Source: an uncultured Dehalococcoidia bacterium (GTDB lineage Bacteria > Chloroflexota > Dehalococcoidia > Dehalococcoidales > Fen-1064). Taken from it: a DNA stretch of 36,046 nucleotides. The first letter of the stretch is position 1. Every line of letters begins with the position of its first letter. The stretch is taken from positions 1-36,046 of the forward strand of contig CAIWXV010000027.1 of the NCBI GenBank assembly GCA_903916765.1, given 5' to 3'. Below, piece by piece: positions 28,840 to 36,046 of this stretch. Made by a program: the position numbers and the translations under genes. The notes beneath the pieces are model-generated. The model was not told where the DNA came from. It did not search any database and was given only the letters and a program-made list of their open reading frames with translations.

Positions 28840-29910
28840 ATGACGGAAAAACGCGATTACTACGAGATTTTAGGGATTGATAGGAATGCTACCGATGAAG
28901 ACATCAAAAAGGCATTCCGCAAACTCGCTTTTAAATATCACCCTGACCACAATCATGACGATGGTGCCTCAGATAAGTTCAAGGAATTGAATGAGGCTTA
29001 CCAGGTACTATGCGACACTGAGAAGCGTTCTGCTTACGACCGATTCGGGCATAATGGCGGGGCAAACATCTTTGGACGGGAATCGGATGGATTCGACTTC
29101 GGTTTCGGGGATATCTTTGAAGCCTTCTTCGGCGGTAGCGCCAGCGGCGCACGCCAGGCTCCTGAAAAAGGAGCGTCATTACAATACAATGTAAGTATCA
29201 CGTTGAAGGAAGCCGCTTTCGGTTGTGATAAAGAAATTACCCTCACCCGCACCGAGCATTGCTCCGAATGTCAGGGTACACGTAGTAAACCAGGGAGTCA
29301 ACCAGAGCGTTGCCCCAATTGTAATGGTTCAGGGCAAATCAAACGGGTACAATCGAGTGTTTTCGGACGTTTCACCAATATTACCACCTGTCCGAACTGC
29401 CATGGCGAAGGTAGAATTATCACCGAACCATGTCCCAAATGCCACGGGAGCGGGAGGGAGAAACGTCAGCGCACTATCTCCGTCAAAATCCCTGCCGGTG
29501 TAAATGATAGCAATCAAATCCGCGTCCGCGGTGAAGGTGATACCGGCTCCAGGGGTGGACCATCGGGTGATCTATTCGTTAGTTTGTCAGTTGAGAAACA
29601 TGAGTTCTTCCAACGAGAAGGCTACGATATTCTCTACAAGTTACCTATCAATTTCGCTCAAGCAGCATTGGGGGTAGAGGTTTCCATTCCCACACTGGAA
29701 GGCGATACCAAGCTAAAAGTTCCTGCCGGCTGTCAGAGCGGTGCTACTTTCCAGCTCAAAAACAAAGGGGTTCAACATTTGCAGGAGCGTGGCCGTGGCG
29801 ACCAAATAATTACTGTTTCTGTAACGACACCTGAATCCCTGACTAAAGAACAAAAATTATTATTTGAGAAATTGGCAGAGAGTCTGGGACATCACAAGAA
29901 GAAAGGGTAA
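28840..29910 (+). CDS. dnaJ: Molecular chaperone DnaJ
   Basis: J domain with YHPDHN, G/F region, zinc-finger repeats [32 protein letters not shown]. Confidence 0.98.
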   Translation: MTEKRDYYEILGIDRNATDEDIKKAFRKLAFKYHPDHNHDDGASDKFKELNEAYQVLCDTEKRSAYDRFGHNGGANIFGRESDGFDFGFGDIFEAFFGGSASGARQAPEKGASLQYNVSITLKEAAFGCDKEITLTRTEHCSECQGTRSKPGSQPERCPNCNGSGQIKRVQSSVFGRFTNITTCPNCHGEGRIITEPCPKCHGSGREKRQRTISVKIPAGVNDSNQIRVRGEGDTGSRGGPSGDLFVSLSVEKHEFFQREGYDILYKLPINFAQAALGVEVSIPTLEGDTKLKVPAGCQSGATFQLKNKGVQHLQERGRGDQIITVSVTTPESLTKEQKLLFEKLAESLGHHKKKG

Positions 29911-29937
29911 TAGCCCTTGTGAGGTTCTGTTTCTAAA

Positions 29938-30654
29938 CTATGTCTTTTTCTTTTGGTCGCTGGTAGGAGTGTGAATCTTCTCAGCTTTCTGCCCCAGTCT
30001 ACGTTCAATGCCCTTGAACAAGCGGACAATATTACCCCGGTGTGTGTAGAGAATCATCCCTGTGCCGATTAGAGCATACAGCAGATATTCAATCGGAAAA
30101 TGATTTAAGATGGTGAGTGGAATCAGGATAGCATACATACCCACTACACCAGCGATGGAACCTAATGACATAAACAACGTCGAAGCAGCGCCGAGAACCA
30201 GAATTTCACCTCCGAACAGGGCAACCATCGGCAATAGAGCTATCCAGCCACCAAAAAAGGTAGCAACACCGCTGCCACCACGGAATTTAAGAAATACCGA
30301 CCAGTTATGTCCGGCAACAGCTGACAAACCTGCCAGAACCTGACCTAGTAGAGACCCAAACCCAAATTGACCTACCACCATGTAACTTTTACCGATTATT
30401 AACCCGGCAAACAACACAGCGAGAGCCCCTTTGACAATATCCAGTAAACCTGAAATGATTGCCACCTTTTTGCCGGCGGAGCGCATGACATTGGTAGCAC
30501 CAACTTTACCGCTCCCCCATTCCCGGACATCCACTCCCGCCATGGTCTTGGCTAGAATCAAACCCCATGGAATAGAGCCCAGTAGATAGCCGATAATCAT
30601 CGAGGCTAGATAACGAGCAATCATGATAGCAGCAATCATCATATCAGCTATCAT
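29938..30654 (-). CDS. plsY: Glycerol-3-phosphate acyltransferase PlsY
   Basis: YLLGSIPWGLILAKTMAGVDVREWGSGKVGATNVMRSAGKK; GHNWSVFLKFRGGSGVATFFGG. ATGA overlap with der; SD GGAGG. Confidence 0.96.
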   Translation of the reverse strand: MIADMMIAAIMIARYLASMIIGYLLGSIPWGLILAKTMAGVDVREWGSGKVGATNVMRSAGKKVAIISGLLDIVKGALAVLFAGLIIGKSYMVVGQFGFGSLLGQVLAGLSAVAGHNWSVFLKFRGGSGVATFFGGWIALLPMVALFGGEILVLGAASTLFMSLGSIAGVVGMYAILIPLTILNHFPIEYLLYALIGTGMILYTHRGNIVRLFKGIERRLGQKAEKIHTPTSDQKKKT

Positions 30655-31964
30655 GACTCACCTCCGGTTTTAAAGACTAAATTTATCGGCGTACCGGTAA
30701 AACCGAACGCCTCACGAAGCCTGTTTTCCAGAAAACGCCGGAAGGAAAAATGAACGATTCTGGGATCATTGACCCGAAAAGTAAAGGTCGGAGGATTTAC
30801 TCCCGTCTGGGAAATTCCTTTTATCGATAACGTTATCTTGCCTTTTCGCGGCATATTATGAGACGCTACCGCACCCTGAATAACACCGCGAAGTTCTGTG
30901 TCAGGTACTTGCTTCATTCTCTCCTGATACACCTGGTAAGCTAAAGGCAACACCTCACTGACTCCATCCCCTAATTTGGCAGAAATAAACAATATCGGCG
31001 CATAAGTAATAAACTTGAACTGTTTCCTGGTATTCTCAGCCCACAAATCTTGATTTTCATTGGTAACTATGTCCCATTTATTTACTACAATCACAATTCC
31101 CTTCAATGCCTGCTGGATATAACCTGCGATATGCATATCCTGAGCCGCAAAATTGCCGGTAGCATCAAGAACCAGCAACGCCACATCACAACGGTCGATG
31201 GCACGCATAGAGCGTATAACACTGAACTGTTCTATTCCAGTCTCAATCTGTCCCCGTTTTCTAATACCGGCTGTATCAATAAGTAATACTTTTTCTCCGA
31301 ACAAGTCAAACTGTGTGTCTATCGCATCGCGAGTTGTCCCGGGAACATCAGAAACGATAACGCGCTCCTGACCCAGTATCGCATTCAGAAGCATCGATTT
31401 ACCCACATTAGGTCGCCCAACGATTGCTACTTTCATCATTTCCGGCTCAGCTGCCACTTGTGAAGAAGAAGGTAGCAGGGTAATGATTTTCTCGATCAGT
31501 TCTGCCGTACTGCGACCATGATAAGCACTGATGACGAATGGTTCACCTAAACCCAACCGATAGAATTCGACAGCTTGGGTCTCCAGTTTTTTGTTATCCG
31601 CCTTGTTTGACACCAGAAGAGTCGGCTTCTTCAATCTTCGCACCAAATCGGCTATTTCCAGATCAGCAGGCATTATGCCATCCTTCACATCCACCATAAA
31701 AAGGATAGCATCCGCCTCTGCCATTGCCTGCAGAATCTGCCCTTTGACACCACGGTCGATTTCCGTCTCCATTCCCAATTCGAGCCCACCGGTATCTACC
31801 AGTGTAAATTCTTTCCCTTCCCACAAAACATCGGCGAAAACACGGTCGCGTGTGGTACCCGGGAAATCTTCAACAATAGCAACCCTCTTCCCCGCAAGTC
31901 GGTTCAGCAAGGTAGATTTACCAACATTCTGCCGCCCTATAATAGCTACAATCGATTTACTCAA
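30651..31964 (-). CDS. der: Ribosome biogenesis GTPase Der
   Basis: Two G domains: IIGRQNVGKSTLLNRLAGKRVAIVEDFPGTTRDR and IVGRPNVGKSMLLNAILGQERVIVSDVPGTTRDAID. Confidence 0.98.
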   Translation of the reverse strand: MSKSIVAIIGRQNVGKSTLLNRLAGKRVAIVEDFPGTTRDRVFADVLWEGKEFTLVDTGGLELGMETEIDRGVKGQILQAMAEADAILFMVDVKDGIMPADLEIADLVRRLKKPTLLVSNKADNKKLETQAVEFYRLGLGEPFVISAYHGRSTAELIEKIITLLPSSSQVAAEPEMMKVAIVGRPNVGKSMLLNAILGQERVIVSDVPGTTRDAIDTQFDLFGEKVLLIDTAGIRKRGQIETGIEQFSVIRSMRAIDRCDVALLVLDATGNFAAQDMHIAGYIQQALKGIVIVVNKWDIVTNENQDLWAENTRKQFKFITYAPILFISAKLGDGVSEVLPLAYQVYQERMKQVPDTELRGVIQGAVASHNMPRKGKITLSIKGISQTGVNPPTFTFRVNDPRIVHFSFRRFLENRLREAFGFTGTPINLVFKTGGES

Positions 31965-31984
31965 AATTTCTCCCGATACAGGCT

Positions 31985-32017
31985 AATAAAAAATAGACAC
32001 CCCTTTAAAAGGGGTGT
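31985..32017 (-). terminator. Terminator between argF and der (minus strand)
   Basis: Minus-strand ACACCCC-TTTTAAA-GGGGTGT followed by CTATTTTTTATT. Confidence 0.75.
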
Positions 32018-32031
32018 GAATGGGGATTTTG

Positions 32032-32964
32032 TTATTCTTTCGCGAGCATCATTGCCAATAATGCCTTCTGGGCATGCATCCTGTTTTCAGCCTGGTCGAA
32101 CACCACCGACCGTGCGCTATCCAAAATGCCCACAGCGACTTCCTCACCATGATGAGCCGGCAGACAGTGCATTATGATGGAATTTTTCTTAGTCAAAGCC
32201 AGTAATTTCTCATTAATCTGATATTTGGCAAATACCTTACGACGTACCTCAGCTTCCTCTTCCCGACCCATACTCGTCCAGGTATCGGTGTAGATAACAT
32301 CAATACCTTTTGCCGCTTCTCGCGGGTCTTCCGTACAAAAGATCTTCGCTCCGCTAACTCTAGCATAATTGCGAGCTTTCTTCAGAACTGTCTTATCGAT
32401 TGTGTAACCTTTCGGAGAAGCGATATTAAAGTTAATTCCAGTCATGGCACAGCCAAGCAGAAGACTATTAGCCACATTATTGGCATCGCCGATATACGCC
32501 AGCGTCAGCCCTTTGAGTTTGCCTTTCTTTTCATAAATGGTGAGCAAATCTGCCAGAGCCTCGCAGGGATGCTCAAAATCGGATAAGGCATTGATGACAG
32601 GCACACGTGAATACTCAGCCATCTCCTCCAGATTATGGTGAGCAAATGTGCGGCACGTAATTATATCGACATAACGACTCAGCACTCTAGCAATGTCCGG
32701 AACCGATTCACGTTTTCCAAGACCCACCTCTGCCGGAGACAAATAGATTGCCTGTCCACCCAGTTGACGCATCGCCATCTCAAAGCTGACCCTCGTACGA
32801 AGCGATGGCTTCTCAAAGAGAATTGCCAATGTCTTGTTTTTAAGCATAGAAATCCAGCCGCGGGATTTCAATTCAATAGCGTAAGTTATAAACGACTTTA
32901 TCTCTGCCGGTGTGATATCAGTCATAGATAGGAAATGCCTTGTTTTCAAGCCAGTCTTATCCAT
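32032..32964 (-). CDS. argF: Ornithine carbamoyltransferase
   Basis: FEKPSLRTRVSFEMAMRQLGGQAIYL; TDTWTSMGREEE; MHCLPAHHGEEV. Confidence 0.95.
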   Translation of the reverse strand: MDKTGLKTRHFLSMTDITPAEIKSFITYAIELKSRGWISMLKNKTLAILFEKPSLRTRVSFEMAMRQLGGQAIYLSPAEVGLGKRESVPDIARVLSRYVDIITCRTFAHHNLEEMAEYSRVPVINALSDFEHPCEALADLLTIYEKKGKLKGLTLAYIGDANNVANSLLLGCAMTGINFNIASPKGYTIDKTVLKKARNYARVSGAKIFCTEDPREAAKGIDVIYTDTWTSMGREEEAEVRRKVFAKYQINEKLLALTKKNSIIMHCLPAHHGEEVAVGILDSARSVVFDQAENRMHAQKALLAMMLAKE

Positions 32965-33077
32965 ATCCTCCAGTATACTCTACGAGATTGTCACAATTCA
33001 AGAATCATGCTTTACTTTTGCCATCATAACTGTTTTAATGAATCTTGCAACTATATGCAACAAACAGGGAGGCTGAT

Positions 33078-33350
33078 ATGTCCAACGAGAAATTCACTAT
33101 CAACGGTAATCAACTGGTAGATAAGATCAAACAGCTTATTCGTGAAGGTAATATTCGCCGTGTCCGGATCTTGCATGAGGGAAAAATCGTTCTGGAAATT
33201 CCGCTAACCATTGGGGCATCGGCAGCAGCAATCACCATTATGGCAGCGCCGTTACTTGCCGCCCTGGGAGCATTTGCGGCACTGGTAACAGAGTGCACAA
33301 TCGAAGTAGAAAAAATAGACGGAAAACCAGATAAATCGAAACAGGAATAA
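33078..33350 (+). CDS. DUF4342 domain protein
   Basis: LVDKIKQLIREGNIRRVRILHEGKIVLEIPLTIGASAAAITIMAAPLLAALGAFAALVTECTIEVEK; SD GGGAGG before ATG 33078 (track start 33045 is upstream of this SD). Confidence 0.85.
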   Translation: MSNEKFTINGNQLVDKIKQLIREGNIRRVRILHEGKIVLEIPLTIGASAAAITIMAAPLLAALGAFAALVTECTIEVEKIDGKPDKSKQE

Positions 33351-33376
33351 ACCCAACAGCTTTAATGCTGAAATCG

Positions 33377-33405
33377 TTGACAAGTTTTGATGCCAATGCC
33401 ATACT
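33377..33405 (+). promoter_or_regulatory. Sigma70-type promoter (TTGACA-N17-CATACT)
   Basis: TTGACA 33377-33382 and CATACT 33400-33405, 25 nt before the acyl-CoA synthetase ATG. Confidence 0.55.
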
Positions 33406-33429
33406 GCTACCTGAGTAGGAGACCGGTTT

Positions 33430-34893
33430 ATGTCAGCAGTAAGTATTCATCATCCGCTAGAAGGGCTGTTTCATCCGCGATCAATCGCCATTATCGGTGC
33501 TTCAAAAAGCGACCGGGATACCGGCTGGGTTGGCAGATTGCTCAGCTCTGGCTATAAAGGTAAGATTTACCCTGTCAACCCCAATGCTAAAGAGATAGAC
33601 GGTTTAAAAGCTTATCCTAATATCAGGGATATTCCCGGGGTAGTAGAATACGCCATACTCAATATCCCGGCACATTTAACACCCCAGGCTATACTCGATT
33701 GTGCCGCTAAAGGCGTCAAGTTTGTGCACTGTTTCACTGCCGGATTCAGTGAGACCGGCACTAAGAAAGCAAGCCGACTGGAAGCTCGTATAGCGCAAAT
33801 AGCCAGAGACAGAGGCATCAGATTACTAGGGCCTAACTGCATGGGTATCTACTGTCCCGCATCCAGAATGACTTTCAATGCAGACTTCCCCCAAAAAAGA
33901 GGACCAGTCGCTTTCGTTTCGCAATCAGGCACGGAGGCAATGCGCCTGCTTTTTCTAGCTCATGATATAAATATTTACTTCAGTAAGGTCATCAGCTATG
34001 GGAATGCAATCGACCTGGATGCACCCGATTTTCTGGAATATCTTGCCGATGACGAGGATACCAAAATCATTGCCTGCTACATCGAGGGTAGCCGTCAGGT
34101 TGCAAGACTTACCTCCGCAGTAAAGAAATGCCTGCAGAAAAAACCGGTGGTAGTTTTGAAGGGAGGGTCGACCAGAAGCGGAGCAGGAGCTGTCGCTTTT
34201 CACACTGCCTCCCCGACAGGTTCCTTGGCAAGCTGGGACAATTTCTTCAAGAAAACCGGGGCCATCTCTGCTAATACCATGGATGAGGTCGCCGACATTA
34301 TCCAAACACTCTCGCGCGTAAAGCCACCGAAAGGACGGCGTGTTGCTCTTGTCGGACGGGGTGGCGGTATCGGGGTGATTGCCGCCGATATATGCGAACG
34401 TGCCAGCTTGGAAGTGCCTTCTTTTAGCAATAACACCAGAAAGAGACTAAGTCAGATTATTTCTGAAGTCGGCATCAGTACCCGAAATCCCGTAGAAACC
34501 ATGACGGGAATGAGCGGCGCGGTTGACTTCTATCTCCGCGGACTGCCCATCGTGGATGAAGATACGGAGACAGATATCATCCTTGTGCAAATAGCAATCG
34601 ATATTTACGGCGGACGGAACACCGACCTGACTCCCGAAGTAAGAGATGCCGCGTATGCTCTGTGTGCTACAGCCGACTCGCTAAAAAAGCCGCTGGCGGT
34701 AGTTTTATTTACAGGCGGACATCCGAAAGCTACCAAAGAAGCGCTGATAACTCGAAGAATACTTACAAAAGCCGGAATTCCGGTCTATTCAGGAGTGGAA
34801 TCCGCCAGTCAGGCAATCAGTAAAGTCATTGATTACTACGGAAATGATTCCGGAAAGGCAAAACAAGGTTCAATTATTTATAGTTGCAATTAA
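33430..34893 (+). CDS. ADP-forming acetate/acyl-CoA ligase alpha-type subunit (CoA-binding plus succinyl-CoA-ligase-like domains)
   Basis: LFHPRSIAIIGASKSDRDTGWVGRLLSSGYKGKIYPVNPNAKEIDGLKAYPNIRDIP; LLGPNCMGIYCP; FVSQSGTEAMR; VAFHTASPTGSLASWDNFFKKTGAI. Confidence 0.9.
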   Translation: MSAVSIHHPLEGLFHPRSIAIIGASKSDRDTGWVGRLLSSGYKGKIYPVNPNAKEIDGLKAYPNIRDIPGVVEYAILNIPAHLTPQAILDCAAKGVKFVHCFTAGFSETGTKKASRLEARIAQIARDRGIRLLGPNCMGIYCPASRMTFNADFPQKRGPVAFVSQSGTEAMRLLFLAHDINIYFSKVISYGNAIDLDAPDFLEYLADDEDTKIIACYIEGSRQVARLTSAVKKCLQKKPVVVLKGGSTRSGAGAVAFHTASPTGSLASWDNFFKKTGAISANTMDEVADIIQTLSRVKPPKGRRVALVGRGGGIGVIAADICERASLEVPSFSNNTRKRLSQIISEVGISTRNPVETMTGMSGAVDFYLRGLPIVDEDTETDIILVQIAIDIYGGRNTDLTPEVRDAAYALCATADSLKKPLAVVLFTGGHPKATKEALITRRILTKAGIPVYSGVESASQAISKVIDYYGNDSGKAKQGSIIYSCN

Positions 34894-34903
34894 TTGCAAC
34901 AAG

Positions 34904-36046
34904 CTACTTCAGCATTTTGGGCAGTTCGGAGAGTTTTACGGTAGTTTGCTGAGAAGTAGACATATCGCGCAGAATGGCAGTGCCGGACTTTACCTCTTCA
35001 TCGCCGATAATGATTGCTCTTGAGATTTTAAGGTTGTTTGCCTGTCTTAACTGGGCTTTCAGACTCTTAACGGAAGTGGCTGAAATGACACCGATATCGG
35101 CACAGCGTAGTACTGTGGAGAGTTTCATCGCCTCGATACGTGCAGGTTCACCAAGACAGGCAATAAAAACTTGCGGCGCAGGTACTGATGGAACAGTAAC
35201 ATTCTGCCTTTTCAGGTTGAGAACAATTCTCTCAATGCCGGCGGCAAAACCGATACCGGGGGTCGGTTTGCCCCCCAGAGTTTCAATCAGACCGTCATAA
35301 CGCCCGCCACCAACGATAGTGCTCTGGGCTTTTTCTTCCTCAGGCTGAATCTCAAAGACCGTCCGCGCATAATAATCCAAACCCCGAACCAGATATTGAT
35401 TAACCTCGAATGGTATATCAAGGACCTGCAAGTAGTCCTTAAGTTTCTGGAAATGGTCGGCGCAGGTGGCACAGAGGTAATCGATACTTCTCGGCGCCCG
35501 ACTAACGACTTGCTGACAGCCAAGTTGTTTACAATCCAGCAGCCGTAAAACATTTCTTTCCAGTCTAGTTTTGCAATCGGGGCAAAGCGTATCGACGTGA
35601 CCGGCAAAATAAGTTTTGAGGATTTCCAGGTATTTGGGGCGACAATCAGGACAACCGATACTATTGATAAAAAGCAGGAATTTATTCAAGCCCAGTGAGG
35701 CCAGGAACCGACACGCCAGTTCAATGACCTCAGCATCCAGAAAAGCATCGGCTTCCCCGATGGCTTCACAACCGAACTGGTGATGCTGGCGATAACGTCC
35801 TGCCTGCGGGCGCTCATAGCGAAAGATGGGAGAAAAATAATACAGCTTGACCGGCTGGGGCAGGTTGGTATAGCCGTGTTCCAGATACGCACGGCAGACA
35901 GATGGAGTCCCTTCCGGTTTCAGGGTCAGGCTGTTACCGCTCCGGTCATCGAAGGTGTACATCTCTTTCTGAACGATGTCCGTGGTCTCGCCTGTACCCT
36001 TGATGAAAAGCCGGGTATCTTCGAAAATAGGCGCATCGATGCGCTC
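34904..36046 (-). CDS. hisS: Histidyl-tRNA synthetase (5' end beyond window)
   Basis: DDRSGNSLTLKPEGTPSVCRAYLEHGY; RYERPQAGRYRQHHQFGCEAIG; VRGLDYYARTVFEI; upstream in-frame ERIDAPIFEDTRLFIKGTGETTDIVQKEMYTF continues to the window edge. Confidence 0.98.
   Translation of the reverse strand, partial: ERIDAPIFEDTRLFIKGTGETTDIVQKEMYTFDDRSGNSLTLKPEGTPSVCRAYLEHGYTNLPQPVKLYYFSPIFRYERPQAGRYRQHHQFGCEAIGEADAFLDAEVIELACRFLASLGLNKFLLFINSIGCPDCRPKYLEILKTYFAGHVDTLCPDCKTRLERNVLRLLDCKQLGCQQVVSRAPRSIDYLCATCADHFQKLKDYLQVLDIPFEVNQYLVRGLDYYARTVFEIQPEEEKAQSTIVGGGRYDGLIETLGGKPTPGIGFAAGIERIVLNLKRQNVTVPSVPAPQVFIACLGEPARIEAMKLSTVLRCADIGVISATSVKSLKAQLRQANNLKISRAIIIGDEEVKSGTAILRDMSTSQQTTVKLSELPKMLK

Noticed and set aside
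1-36046. CRISPR array, rRNA/tRNA genes, integrase/transposase or prophage genes
   Set aside because: None supported: no regularly spaced direct repeats, no RNA-gene signatures and no recombinase motifs seen in the ORFs.

Overview
This 36 kb window is mostly core bacterial chromosome, probably from Chloroflexota (Dehalococcoidia-like; inferred from gene content and protein flavour, not proven). Core genes: rpoB-rpoC, ruvB, rimI, elp3, a CIRCE-controlled hrcA-grpE-dnaK-dnaJ operon, der-plsY, argF and hisS (cut by the right edge). A GT2-GtrA glycosyltransferase is cut by the left edge and is absent from the ORF track. Accessory material: an ECF sigma / DUF5667-like / SIMPL / repeat-module secreted protein cluster; a large low-complexity surface protein with a C-terminal membrane anchor, preceded by a small ORF with strong signals; an adjacent two-component system; and three gene remnants not annotated by simple ORF calling (a URO-D/MtaA-like gene, a SipW-type secreted protein, and the C-terminal anchor of a surface protein). 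The most unusual single observation is that the conserved N-terminus of RuvB continues 24 codons upstream of the first ATG with no ATG/GTG/TTG available; a well-spaced Shine-Dalgarno precedes an ATC codon. I did not find CRISPR arrays, rRNA, tRNA, or a convincing entirely new defence or metabolic system.
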